Origin: Piscicola geometra
Taxonomy: Eukaryota; Annelida; Clitellata; Hirudinida; Piscicolidae
NCBI GenBank assembly: GCA_943735955.1
Contig: OX030966.1
Span: 868,018-932,017, forward strand
Length of the DNA: 64,000 nucleotides
Direction of reading: 5' to 3'
Below are positions 20,871 through 33,361 of this stretch, piece after piece (position 1 is the stretch's first letter; every line of letters starts with the position of its first letter). Under the pieces are notes generated by a model, which saw only the letters and a list, made by a program, of their open reading frames with translations, was not told where the DNA came from and did not search any database. The position numbers were made by a program, and so were the translations under genes.

Positions 20871-21060
20871 TATGGGCTAAATGGGCTTTGAATCATGAAA
20901 AAAATTAAAGTGTTTTTATAGAAAGCCTATGTGGGTCCTATATGGGTCCTATGTGGGCTAAATGGGCTTTGAATAATAAAAAAAGTTTAAGTGTTTTCAA
21001 GGAAAGCCTATGTGGGTCCTTTATAGGTCCTATGTGGGCTTAATGGGCTTTGAATTAGTG
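20871..21060 (+). repeat. 81-bp tandem array, right part
   Basis: Two to three further copies of the unit described at 19535-20230, more diverged. Confidence 0.85.
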
Positions 21061-21700
21061 TAACATTTGGCCATGGTTTTGGTGAAATATTTATTATTTT
21101 GTTATTTTAGTCCTTTCAATTTATTATCTCTTTTATTTTAGAAATTTTATCGCCTGTTGTAATTATTTAAAAAGTATTTGTATATAAAAGTCAGTCTGGT
21201 TTATTATTAAAGGTTTTAAAAAGATTTCTCATTATTAAATATCAATATTTTAAAATGTAAAATTATGCAAATAATTATTCAATAGTTCAACAAACTTTTT
21301 GAAACCCCACAAGTTGTAATCAATGTATTCAATACTTATATATTGCACCAGCCATTTGTTATCTAATGTCAAAATTACTTAGTGTGTAAATTAAACGCTT
21401 GATCTCATTTTTTATTTGAATTCTTGATTAGAATATATTTTTTAAATGATCACTCTAAATTTTCCAAGGCTTTTTAAACAATATAAATATCAAGATACTG
21501 ATTTCTAATTTTTATTGATTTAGAATTTTTTTCCTAAAACAATTTTAGTGATGATGATGCTGATAACGATGGCTGTGGTGGTGATAAAAATGATTCTTTC
21601 ATATCACTTGAATTTGGTAATGTCTCAGGGTGTCAATGCAAACATATACACAAGTACAAGAAAGTTATGACGTCATTCGTGAAGGTAGTAGTATAAGTAG
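21061..21700. other. AT-rich spacer
   Basis: Nothing recognised. Confidence 0.5.
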
Positions 21701-21703
21701 TAG

Positions 21704-22229
<526 letters not shown>

Positions 22230-22479
22230 TCGAGGGGTCAATTACAGGGGTCACACAGAATATACACAGTTGTGCGAATGTGTTCCAACATTTGCCAGCT
22301 TTGTAAATGTAGGTGGAGCTAGTTGAATTCTTCACCACTTTGGCGGATCTGACCCAAATAAATTATCATATACAAAAAAAGTCTTTTGTATTAAATAAAA
22401 TTTTCAATATCATTTTAACATTACATTTGTATAATAAACTTCATCATCCAGATTTTTTTTGGTCTATACTGACAGACGC

Positions 22480-22690
22480 ATGCCATGTGACAATGGTTCT
22501 GAGAACCATGGTTCTTATGTGCCGAGACGCCACTCCACACGACGTACACATCTCTCAATGCATATGTCGCAGACACCGCATCATATACACTAGGTATATG
22601 ATAGTTCACGGTTGCTTGTAAAGGATTTGAACTTGCGACCTTTAAATGGCAAATCCGACGTCTACCATCTAAGCCATCCCCGCTCCTCAA
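22480..22690 (-). mobile_element. tRNA-derived SINE, copy 1
   Basis: Minus strand begins with a pol III A box TGGCTTAGATGG (about 22675-22664) and B box-like AGTTCAAATCC (about 22635-22625). A body shared with copies at 40157-40370 and 47514-47690 follows: TATACCTAGTGTATATGATG, GCGGTGTCTGCGAC. Confidence 0.8.
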
Positions 22691-22823
22691 TCATCCAGAT
22701 CTGTATACAATTGACTCCGTTTTATTTGGTAGTTGTCATATATCTGGGATATCTTATCATGATTCTTTCTGGCGTTTAAACCAGTGTTTAAACAATTTAT
22801 AAACTACTTTGGTATTAATTTTA

Positions 22824-22943
22824 AAGATTTTGTTTTTAAAACTTCAAGATTTTGTTTTTAAAACTTCAAGATTTTGTTTTTAAAACTTCAAGATTTTGTT
22901 TTTAAAACTTCAAGATTTTGTTTTTAAAACTTCAAGATTTTGA
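22824..22943 (+). repeat. 22-bp tandem array
   Basis: Five copies of AAGATTTTGTTTTTAAAACT plus TC. Confidence 0.9.
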
Positions 22944-23045
22944 ATTTTTATAAAAACATAAACGAGCTGATTAAATACTTTTTTCTTCGGTGGATTCGTT
23001 GAAATCATCTAATAAAAACTTTTTTCTCGTTACATTCATATAGAC

Positions 23046-24095
23046 TAGTATAGTTAGCAACCACAACGGATTTTTCGAAATTGTCAATATAAAAAAATTA
23101 ATATAAATTTAATAGATTTTGATTTGCAGATTGTAAGTCTGTTTTTATTTTTTCAATATTCCAATCGGTTCAAAAGTTATTCACCTTTTATACTCGAATA
23201 AATTGAACTTTTAGGAGAATTACGTACAGCGCTGTTTGGCTTGAATAAATATGCGTTTCATGGACCAGGCTTTAAGAGTCTAAATTTATCACTATACTTT
23301 TTCAATATCTCTCATATATTGATGAAACTTTTTTTATGAATGAAAATTCAAATTAAAAACTCAAATTAAAAGCTTATTTTGACAACTTAAATGTAAAGGT
23401 AACTTTATAGTGCTTTTGGATCTTGTTCATGACGCCAGTATGATCAATCAATCAATCACAGGAATTTATATGGCGCTTGTTATCTTATTCAAAAGCGCTT
23501 ACAAATAAATTTGTTAAAATATATGAGTATATATCAATTTAAATACATATAAAAAACAAACAATCAACTTCAATAATCCAACTTCACCCACACCACCATG
23601 ACAATCCTTGACAAAAAATCCCTTTTTCCACCAATAAAAAATTCAGTCATCACCACAGTACCAACACTCATACCACACAACAATCATCACCACATCATCC
23701 TCAAAACAACAAAACACAATCATCATTCTTCTTAATTTTCTGTCTTGCCACTGGTGCCGAGGCTGCGATAGAGGGTGAAGAAGAAGTTCTTGCCAACAGC
23801 GAAACTGCTGCTGCTATAGAAGGTTTTCTCCTTTATGTCGCAGCGCACTTGATTCCCTGCGGCCATCTTGGTCTGCTGCACCCATTCCTTGACAGATTCA
23901 AAACAACCAACATTCGCACAAAAAACATTATAATTAATTAAATGTAATTTTATTTAGACTTAAGATTCTGAATGATTTCAATTTTTAAAATTCTATTTAA
24001 GATATTAAAAACATTTTGGGCATTTTATTTTTCACATAAAAAAAGCAAAAATAAAAACAAAAAATCGTATGAAATCTTAATCCTAATGTTTTGAC
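23046..24095 (+). mobile_element. Dispersed repeat family R1, copy 1, with nested LINE tail
   Basis: Begins near TATAGTTAGCAACCACAACG and matches, in reverse complement, 53100-53900. Shared landmarks include AATTACGTACAGCGCTGTTT and AATATGCGTTTCATGGACCA. It is interrupted at 23441-23935 by a LINE/SINE tail with ATCAATCAATCA at its start. No reading frame of note. Confidence 0.75.
23441..23935 (-). mobile_element. LINE 3' end / SINE-like insertion in R1
   Basis: Same layout as 20231-20870: an ATCAATCAATCA start (minus-strand TTGA tail), a GGCGCTTG-like core, CACCACCATGACAATC and TGCCACTGGTGCCGAGGCTG blocks. Confidence 0.75.
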
Positions 24096-24470
24096 ATCCG
24101 CTGTAGTGGAACAAAATCGACAATGTCGGTTTCCGCTGTAGGAGTACACCAAGGTTCAGTCCTTGGTCCTTAACTGTTCTCGTTGTACATTGGAGATTTA
24201 GAAAGAATAGCAGCTAGACATGAGCTTGCGTTTCATCAGTATGCTGATGACACCCATATTTACGCTCATTGCATTAAAGGTCATCAAGCTGACCTGCAAG
24301 AAAGGGTGTCATCATGCATCGATGAAATTGCTGCTTGGATGGGTGCCAATCAACTGAAACTTAACTCCAGCAAAACTGAAGTTATCTGGCTCTTATCCCG
24401 TTGAAACTCTGCTCTCACTCCCAAAGATCGAGTTCGCATTTGTCAGAATGAGATAATTACTTCTGAATGA
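24091..24470 (+). mobile_element. LINE-A fragment, copy 3
   Basis: Plus strand reads VGVHQGSVLGP-like residues, then IGDLERIAARHELAFHQYAD and DTHIYAHCIKG with intact YADD, and LKLNSSKTEVIW. Cut off at both ends. Confidence 0.82.
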
Positions 24471-24905
24471 TTTTAGAGTTTTGATAAAAACATTTCATCC
24501 TTGTCTAAAAACAATATAATTCATTTCCTGCTCATCAAATTTAATATTCTTTGACATATTTTATAGAACTTTTGAAGAAGTTTTCAAAAATGTTTAATTT
24601 ATTTTTATACTCTCTTTTTTGAGAAAGCAACATGAAAATCTTAATATGCTGTAGCCCAAACTGTGGATAATATTTTAAAATTGTTATTTTGTTTTTATAT
24701 TATTGAAATTATTTTTTTTGAAAACAAAATTCATTTTTCCACCTTAAATTCAATTGACCTGTCCAAATATGAAAGTGCTATAAAACTAAAATTATAAATA
24801 GTATTTTACATCTGAAAATGCGTTAGATTGTCATTAAAAAAGAAAAAAAGTCATGAAATTACAGTAGAATAACTTCACCATTAAAAAACTGTTAACGAAA
24901 AGTCC
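24440..24905 (-). repeat. Dispersed repeat family R2, copy 1
   Basis: Matches 50865-51720 in reverse complement: shared TGCTGTAGCCCAAACTGTGG and AAATGCGTTAGATTGTCATT blocks. It ends AAAAGTCCACTAAT, the inverse of the start of the other copy. Confidence 0.7.
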
Positions 24906-24939
24906 ACTAATTTTATTATTATTAATGGGCATCTTTTTT

Positions 24940-25370
24940 TTGTCAAAATGATCAACTGAGCATTCAATTGGAAATTAATAATTCAAATTCACTGTATGAA
25001 TTTATAAAATAAAAATAATATAACTGACTTGCCATAACAACTTTAAATGTAATGTTGGAGATTTTGACATTGACAACGCAATGGTGGCTTCGTTATACAT
25101 TTCCATTGGATTTAATACTTATTTCAAGTACGGAGTATCGATGAAATAGAGAGTTCCTCACAGTTTGCTGAAGTATAATTGTTGAAGAATCCACTCCCAT
25201 TAACTTTTATTCTCGTTTTTCCCGTTCCCGATTTGAATATTGATTCCCGTTCTCGTCCCGAAAACCTATTCCCGGTTCCCGACTTTTTCCGTCCAGAAAT
25301 TTATTTTCATTCCCGTTCCCGTGGGAGTCCCGCAGGTACCCGCGGGTGCCCGGTCGGATCGGGTATACGG
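24940..25370. mobile_element. hAT-type CCCG element, truncated copy
   Basis: Parallels 27895-28400: GATCAACTGAGCATTCAATT, GGTGGCTTCGTTATACATTT and GTACGGAGTATCGATGAAAT blocks, then TTCCCGTTCCCG-type subterminal repeats. The terminus is altered by the foldback element that follows. Confidence 0.72.
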
Positions 25371-25371
25371 T

Positions 25372-25680
25372 CGAAACAGGCTAAATGTAGGCTAAAAAAC
25401 TCGTCGAAACAAATTTTTTTTTGTTTTTTTCAAACAAATATAATTTTGCGAATAAATATGATTATAAATACTTATTAATAGTGAAATTAAAAATAAGTTT
25501 TTAGTCTACATCAGCCTGTTTCGTACGTTAGCCTACATTTAGCTTGTTTCGACGAGAAGTTTTTAATTTCACTATTAATAAGTTTTTATAATCATATTTT
25601 TTCACAAAATTAAAATTAACAACAAAAAATTTTTTTTCGACGAGTTCATGTTGCGATGAGTTCAATGCATTCCAACACGC
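25372..25680. mobile_element. Foldback MITE, copy 1 (CTCGTCGAAAC ends)
   Basis: Inverted blocks AAACTCGTCGAAAC and GTTTCGACGAG, TTAATTTCACTATTAATAAG with its inverse, and AGCCTACATTTAGC. Same family as 53215-53483. Confidence 0.65.
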
Positions 25681-26165
25681 TGATATTTTCATTTTTAGTG
25701 ATTGATTAAATTTGTTGCATTTTTTCTAGAAAGTCTTTGAGTGCATTTTTTAAACTCTTCTTATCATTACCATTATCATCCTCTTGACATTCGCTTTTGT
25801 CGCATGAAGCTTCGTAAATAAAATACGCCCATACGGCATTCTCTTTTTTTCTGCAATTCTTAACTTTGAACATTTTTGTTCAAAATTGTACAATTCAAAT
25901 TGTCCAAAAAAAATAAACTATGTTTAACACTGAAATTAATATAATCGGAATAAAATATTTTAAAAATATTATTGCGACGCGAATGTTTTATCTTGTAGCG
26001 CTTCTCTTTTTTTTAAATATTACTTTTTTTCCAGTTACTATACGGTTGGTATTCTTGTTTTTCAGTTTCTATTTCAGTTACATTTATGCATTGATTTATA
26101 GTTACAGTTAACTGAATCAGATTTTTTAGTTAATTTACAATTTTAGTTACAGTTACAGGAACAAC

Positions 26166-26868
26166 ACTGCATCAGACCTGTTCTCAAGGAGCTTCACTGG
26201 CTTCGTGTTGAAAACAGAATTGAATACAAAAACATCTGTCTGTCTAATGCGTGACCAGATTAATTGTCGAGTAGTATTGTCATGAGAGCAAGTCTTCCCC
26301 AGAGGGTAAGACTCAGATCTGTCAGGTCAAAAGATGTAGTTCCACAGAGCTACAAACTCAAGTATGCAGGTGCAAGAAGCTTTTTTGTTGCCGACTCTTT
26401 GGAATTGTCTTCTCAATAAACTCAAATCCCCGAGCTCGACCGCGACATTCAGCCATTCCCTGAAAACGTAAATGTTCGACCGATCACAATAACTTACAAA
26501 TTTACTGCTCACTTTATATTAATCACTTTCTTGCTTTTAATTTCATCCTTTTTTTATTTAATAAATAAATTTAAAAAAATTAAAAATCATAATAATAATA
26601 CAATATAGATTTATACTTTCATCTTGAATTTATTGTTATTATTATTTCAGTTTCAATCTTAAAAAAATGTTTTGTCTAGTAAAAAAATATATATTTATAT
26701 ATATAAATGATTATATGGTTAAATTTCAATAATTTATTTAAACTATACTTACCATTTATTCATCTATCAATATAAATATCATTATCCAATTTTTCATAAC
26801 CAAATGGTCTTGAAGCCACGTTATTAACACTCGTCGTTGTATTGTATTGTATTCATAGAGGGTGCCAC
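26166..26868 (+). mobile_element. LINE-A 3' end, copy 4
   Basis: Resumes at LKELHWLRVENRIEYKNI and runs through SYKLKYAGARSFF to the 3' UTR and a CGTCGTTGTATTGTATTGTA tail at 26829-26848. A small deletion removes MHK residues. A distinct CAGTGTTG-type end (ACAACACTG at about 26161) abuts its 5' side. Confidence 0.8.
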
Positions 26869-26900
26869 GAGTAAAATATTGGGTGGGCCAACATGGCAAA

Positions 26901-28401
26901 TAGAGGTCGGACATGGACGATTTTTCATTCCCGGTCCCGTCCCGTTCCCGAAATTTGTTTTCCCGTCCCGTCCCGTTCCCGATGGGACATCAGAATTTTG
27001 ATTCCCGTCCCGTCCCGTTCCCGAAATTTTTTTCCCGTCCCGTCTTGTTCCCGATGGGACATCAGAATTTTGATTCCCGTCCCGTCCCGTTCCCGAAAAT
27101 TTTTTGTTTTTTTATTCATTTTCGCTGCCGTTTTCACTGGTCCCAAACTTGCTAGTTCTAAAAATTTTTACAATTTATTATTTGAAAGTCATAGAATATT
27201 TCTTTTAATGAAATAAAAAAACACGATTTAAATTTATTGAAATGAAAGTTTTTTTTTGAGTAATTCAATCAAGTCTTTATTGCTTTTCACACGGGTTAAA
27301 CCGTTAAGAGTTTCAGCTTTCAAATGAGATGATTTTGGGTCTGAAGTTAAACGACCGAAAATTTCTGTTCACAGCGAATATAACATGCAGATATACTAAA
27401 CAAAATTTTGGCTACTTCTTGTACTATTTCAAAATTGCTCATTTTACTCCAATAAAACAAAACATCTTCATAATTTTCAATTTCTTTTGGGACGTAATTG
27501 TGAATATTTGTTCAATTCATCCTCTTCTGAATTTTTTTCTTTGTTCATTTTTACTAATTCTTCAATAATGTTAGAAATATGTTTTTTAACAACATTCTTA
27601 TTCTCCACAACTGCAAAGATAAAATCATTCGTATAATTTGATAGTATAATAATTTTATTATAATTTTTACATTATAAAAACAAACATAATAGGTCTAAAT
27701 AACCATCATTTGTTTTTTTCTCAAAGGCACTGCAGCTTGGTCTGGCTGTACAAAATAGAATTAAATTTTCTCTAATGAAAGTCTTGGTATTTATTTCTTT
27801 TCTATCCCAAACTTTTTTCCTATTATTCTTTCATACTGGGGATGCAACAGACATGCTGCCATATGAATAAGATCAATGGCATCTTTTCTTTTGTCGAAAT
27901 GATCAACTGAGCAATCATTTGGAAATTAATCATTATAATTCAAAGTATTATTTTATAAAATTAAAATTATATAACTGACCAGTTTGATTTCATCTGAAAA
28001 GTTTTCATCATCACCCATTTGTTCTAATCTCCCTAATCTTTGGACTCATCATAACAACTTCAAATGTAGTGTTGGAAATTTTGATATTGGCAATGGTGGC
28101 TTCGTTATACATTTCCATTGCATTTATTACTTATTTTAAGTACGGAGTATCGATGAAATAAAGATTTCCATACTTAGAAGTTTGCTGAAAAATCATTGTT
28201 AAAGAATCCAATCCCAATAACTGTTATTCCCGTTTTTCCCGTTCCCGATTTAAAAGTTGATTCCCGTTCCCGTCTTTTCCCGTTCCCGATTTGAATGTTG
28301 AATCCCGTTCCCGTTCCCATCTCGAAAACCTTAACCCGGTTTCCGACTTTTCTCGTCCCGAAATTAATTTTCATTCCCGCGGGTATCCGGTCCGACCTCT
28401 T
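26901..28401. mobile_element. Non-autonomous hAT element with CCCGTCCCG subterminal arrays
   Basis: Left end TAGAGGTCGGAC and right end GTCCGACCTCT(T) form an 11-bp perfect TIR inside one mismatched terminal base. Flanks are ATGGCAAA (26893-26900) and ATGGCAAG (28402-28409), an 8-bp duplication with one difference. Each end carries repeated TTCCCGTCCCGTCCCGTTCC-like blocks; the middle 1.1 kb is AT-rich with no clear ORF. The Pro/Arg/Ser-rich frames across the ends are repeat artefacts. Confidence 0.87.
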
Positions 28402-28409
28402 ATGGCAAG

Positions 28410-28985
28410 TCGCTAGTAAAAATTTGGTTGATTAATAGCCTTGCCTTTCAGTTTTCCAATTTTGAAATCAACGGGCAACAGTTTATGTGAGTAAATAGAT
28501 TTACATAAATTTTGAAATAGTCACTCTCAGACATTGCATTTGAAAAATCAGAAATGACAAAAAATGTTCATTGAGTTTTTAACGTAAATCTGACACAATC
28601 AAGGTGCACATTTGATATCATGATTGAATTTAGTCTTTCCTGTCCCATTGTCGATCGTAAATACGTTTTCAGTGGTCGCAGCCCGGAGAACGAACTAGGT
28701 GCTAGGAAGCATGTCCAGGGTTGCCATTGCTGAATAAAGGGTTTCGTGAGTGTCACATCGGTATCGTTAAACGGCAATAATCACCAGAATTTTTTCTGCG
28801 ATGTTGTTATGTGACAGAAGAGTGAGTTCACTTTTGAGATTGATGTGGTTGAGATGTGAGACAAACGACTTCTTCCAGCAGGTTTTCGTATATCTGCGGG
28901 CCCACCGAAGCTGATTGAAGCAACTGTTCTAGCGCTCTGGCTGGTTTTAAAGATCAGTCGTCAAGACGCCAGCTGATCTAAAACC
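28410..28985. other. Spacer with a copy of the R3 repeat segment
   Basis: 28610-28760 matches part of the 452-bp unit at 30440-31343 (GTCCCATTGTCGATCGTAAA and GAACGAACTAGGTGCTAGGA). The rest holds nothing recognised. Confidence 0.6.
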
Positions 28986-29019
28986 TCGTAATGGTGAGAA
29001 CGCTGGAATGCTTTTATAT

Positions 29020-30112
29020 CATCTACTTTCAAAGCAGTCCAAATTACACCAATATTAGAAAAAAATCAAACCTCGACAATCTATCTAGCAAATTTTCTAC
29101 CTGTCCACCATATCCAATCTTAACTACCCCAAGTTACATATCTTACGACAGAAACAGCCCTACTCCATCTAACTGACCACATTTTCAATGGATGCGACCT
29201 ATCAGCAGCCTTCGACACTATCAGCCATCCATCTTTATCGACAGAATATATAAAGAATTTGAAGTTGATGGAACTGGCTGTCAATATATTTAAAAAAGAG
29301 ACATTATCTAGTTAATTTAGGTAAACATCACAAACCGATTTACAACATATGGTTTTTCAAAGCTCTGTGTTCTGACCGCTTCTTTTCACTTATCTCACCT
29401 ATCTCAAATATAGTCAACCAATTCAAATACCATCTGTCGACATCAACTCAAATAACATCCAAATCAATAACACTCTTAAAATACTCGGAGTCACCCTTGA
29501 TAGCAAACTCACTTCAAAAACCACATCACATCTATCATCCAATCATCACAATATCATCTTAAAGCATTCAAACAAATACATCCTTTCATTACTACTGATC
29601 TCTCCGCTTCACTTTCCCGATGCCTAATACTTAGTAACTCGCTTTTATATAATATCAGCAATCAAAAGTCATTTTTAAACAAGGTTGCAAGAATCACACT
29701 CATTGTGACTAACCAGGCTATCACTACATTTCAAACTTCAATACCGTCATATCTCAGCAAACTCATAACTAACAAAACATCAAACAAACAACTGCGTTAA
29801 TCTTCATCTTTTCTTCTCAACCAAGAATCCACTACATCTTAAAGAGAGTATTCCGTCACGCAGCTCCAACAACTTTGAATGCCCTTCCACTTGCACTTCG
29901 CAACATCAACCAATTTTCGACTTTCAAAGCCAAATTTAAAACTCAGAATTTTAACTTAGCTTATCAGTCAAAATTACTCCATGCTACTCTTTGATATCAT
30001 TTTTATATTACTATTATAATACTTTTTATTTCTTTATAGCATTACGACATGGTGAGAGCGCTTCATTTGCTTGCCCGTACGCTATACAAAAACGACAGTT
30101 GTCATTATTATT
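29020..30112 (+). mobile_element. Jockey/CR1-like LINE 3' fragment with CGCTATACAAAA tail
   Basis: Degenerate plus-strand frames give CDLSAAFDTISHPS, QPIQIPSVDINSNNIQINNT, LKILGVTLDSKLTSKT and NFECPSTCTSQHQP, the palm-to-C-terminus order of a reverse transcriptase. The 3' end ACGCTATACAAAAACGACAG then TTATTATTATTA closely resembles the tail of the SINE at 40157. Confidence 0.75.
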
Positions 30113-30439
30113 ATTATAAAAAAAACTCATAACTTAAATCAATTTTCGAACTGCATAGTTTTCGTATAAAATTGCAAGTAAAGTATTGAGAAGTTTTTAA
30201 TGAAATGCAATTTTACCTATTCTTCAGTTGAAAGTAAATTGTTTACTTGTTGCTGACAATGTAGCTAACTTCGCAATAAATGAGTTGGCACATCCTTAAT
30301 AAAAAAAAGAGTTAACAATTGGAATCATAACTAATTATTCAATTGAATAAAATTTACTAGAAGAATGTCTTAAAGAAGATATATTACTAAAGTATTTTCA
30401 TATATTACCAATGTTAACGGGTCTGCCATCTTTTGAAAT

Positions 30440-31430
30440 CCAAATTACGATGGCGTTGACGATTTTGTCACTTTTCAATTTTCAATATGAAAAATAACAA
30501 AAACTTATTACTAAACCTGATAAAATTTAATCTGATACAACTTTGAAAACTTGAGTTTAACGAAAATAAATTATTGTAGCAAAAAACTATCAAATAAATC
30601 TAAAAAAAAGTTCTGCTTTTGACACCAAGTGCACATATAAGCAAGAAAACATCACCAGAATAACTAGGGAGGTTTTGAAACTTCTCAGACAAGGCTTTTT
30701 TTTTTTTGGGCTTTGGCTTGAAAACTCCGTGTGATCATTAAAGTTGTTATCATGATTGAATTCAGTCTTTCCTGTCCCATTGTCGATCGTAAATACGTTT
30801 TCAGTGGTCGCAGCCCGGAGAACGAACTAGGTGCTAGGAAGCATGTCCAGGGTTGCCATTGCTGAATAAAGGGTTTTGTGAGTGTCACATTCCAAATTAC
30901 GATGGCGTTGACGATTTTGTCACTTTTCAATTTTCAATATAAAAAATAACAAAAACTTATTACTAAACCTGATAAAATTTAATCTGATACAACTTTGAAA
31001 ACTTGAGTTTAACGAAAATAAATTATTGTAGCAAAAAACTTTCAAATAAATCTAAAAAAAGTTCTGCTTTTGACACCAAGTGCACATACAAGCAAGAAAA
31101 CATCACCAGAATAACTAGGGAGGTTTTGAAACTTCTCAGACAAGACTATTTTTTTCTTTGGGTTTTGGCTTGAAAACTCCGTGTGATCATTAAAGTTGTT
31201 ATCATGATTGAATTTAGTCTTTCCTGTCCCATTGTCGATCGTAAATACGTTTTCAGTGGTCGCAGCTCGGAGAACGAACTAGGTGCTAGGAAGCATGTCC
31301 AGGGTTGCCATTGCTGAATAAAGGGTTTTGTGAGTGTCTCATTCCAAATTACGATGGCGTTGACGATTTTGTCACTTTTCAATTTTCAATATGAAAAATA
31401 ACAAAAACTTATTACTAAACCTGATAAAAT
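30440..31430 (+). repeat. 452-bp tandem duplication (2.2 copies of R3)
   Basis: CCAAATTACGATGGCGTTGA recurs at 30440, 30892 and 31344, exactly 452 bp apart. The two full units differ by few bases; the third stops at about 31430. A dispersed piece lies at 28610-28760, and GACACCAAGTGCACAT is shared with the R4 repeats at 46.8 and 55.4 kb. Confidence 0.93.
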
Positions 31431-31579
31431 TAATTATTTTGAGTCAATTTGATTTAAGATTTATGTCTCAGCGCAGACATTTACACTTTCCTCACAGACA
31501 AAGAGATAATCGCCCTTCTAAAATCAACGTCAAAGCCATTATTCGTTTTTCCCAAGTGCCCACTATCAAAGCACTGGAC

Positions 31580-31720
31580 GATCCTACAAACTTTGGTCTG
31601 ACGACCAGCACAAAAACGACTGAAGTCCTTCATCAGCCAGCACCCGGAAAGCCCTACGTTGAGCCTAACAACACGGTCAATGGACAAAAGCTCAATACAG
31701 TTCACCGGTTCATCTATCAT
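31580..31720 (+). mobile_element. Short LINE-B fragment
   Basis: TTTGGTCTGACGACCAGCA, CCTTCATCAGCCAGCACC and GGTCAATGGACAAAAGCTCA match the 1675-1760 part of LINE-B. Confidence 0.65.
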
Positions 31721-32429
31721 AATATTTCTACTAAATTATTAGGCGCAAACATAGAGTTTTTATAACGCCATCAACACTAAAACGTCGCTTTATTTCATTG
31801 CACGACCTCATCGCCCTTATAAATGCGCCTTTCAGAACAGCATCTCTCAAAAAAAACGTTAAAGGAAATTTGTATTACTATTGCTAATACCCTGAAACAC
31901 AAGATAGTACAAATCAACATGATGATCGAGATGATTAAGATGTTTAAATGTATTTATTGAAAAAAATATAATAGTATTTAAAGTTATAATTTAAGTTAAT
32001 TTTGTTTTATTTTTGTATGGCACAGAAGTATGTCAAATTGCATTTTCGCAACATTTTGCACTCTTAAAACTTATGAAATAATTGTTTTCAATTTTGCTTG
32101 AATTAATATTATAACAAAAGTCTAAATGTGAAATTTATGTTAACTTTTTTAAATTTCATTAATGATACGAAAAAAACGACAAACAAAGTTTCATAGTATT
32201 TCATGAGTTACGACATCATTTTTTAAGCTAAGGTAAAAAATAAAATAATAAGTTTGATATGAGATCCTAAACAGTTAAAAAAAATATAGTTTAAACTAAA
32301 TTTAGATGTTCTCAGTCACAATATAATTTTTTGATCAAAAAATCTTTTCACCATGGTATTCACGGGAAGAAGTTCAGTAGCTGTTTTGGTAGCAGAGTAT
32401 CTCAAACAAGCTTTGCAAACGACAAGCAG
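31721..32429. other. AT-rich spacer
   Basis: Nothing recognised. A reading frame enters from the LINE-B fragment and ends near 31765. Confidence 0.5.
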
Positions 32430-32835
32430 ATACAGTATGTGTTTATAAATATTTGTTTAGGAACTCCAATTATTTTCAGAAAAAATTCTTAATGAAATAA
32501 TAACTGTTTAAAATCATTTTAGTAAATCAGTGTAAGAAAAATGTAATGAACAAATTATCACCTTTTCAGAATTTCTATTTGAGATTTTATTGTATTTTAC
32601 AAATCAAATTTTAACAACATATAAAAATAATATTCAAACGTATTAATTTTTATTGATCCTGACGTTTCTAAATATAACTTGTTTGTTTTGCTTCTTAACT
32701 CTTTTGTCATTAAACTAGAAGTATTTTGCAGTAAATTTATGAAAAACTACTGCGCTCAAAATACACTGCGATGTGGATATCCACTTTAGTTTAAACACCC
32801 TCCCTCCCTTGTGTTGACGTTTTTTATAGATCTAG
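32430..32835. mobile_element. Diverged copy of the 11962-12542 TIR element
   Basis: Shares AGTATGTGTTTATAAATATT, TTAATGAAATAATAACTGTT and GATGTGGATATCCACTTT; right end decays to GTTGACGTTTTTTATAGATC. Left terminus is missing. Confidence 0.7.
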
Positions 32836-33360
32836 CGGTGATCTATTTTTTTTCAGAATTTGTGACATGTTAGTGTTATTTTGGTGGGATCTCTATGTTC
32901 TGTTTTGATATATTAAATGTTTTGTGAGATGAGATGAAGGCCCGATGGCCATCCAGAGAAAAAATCATTGTCTTATGGCATATTGAAAAATTCATTACCC
33001 CCCCCCCTCCCAAATAAACAACAAAAACTGCTTTTCAAAAAACTTTGAGTTGGTGCTTGAACCCTCTCTTGTTTGCATCACTGGAAAGAATATTTAGTTA
33101 AAATTAATTTTTATGAGTTTTTTAATTCTTATGAATATTTAATTTGATGCTTGGCAAACTTAAAATTGGTGGACTTGCTGTTCGACTCACTGATCGACTG
33201 TGTACGCATATGTGATCGACTGTATAAACCGGCCGATCATTTTGGCAGTCCACTTTAAACTCCATTTGACTCAAAGTCATTCCGTTTAAATAAATGCATT
33301 GTGCAGAAAATGACGAGTGTATAAAACAAATAATAAGTCTGGTGTCAGAAGATGGAATAA
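32836..33360. other. Spacer
   Basis: A 9-bp C run at 33000 and AT-rich sequence; nothing else recognised. Confidence 0.45.
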
Positions 33361-33361
33361 A

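Noticed and set aside
22620..22690. tRNA gene
   Set aside because: A and B boxes are present, but the acceptor stem does not pair and a SINE body follows; same for 40157 and 47514.
26893..27216. SRPVPFP repeat protein
   Set aside because: Subterminal repeats of the hAT element at 26901.
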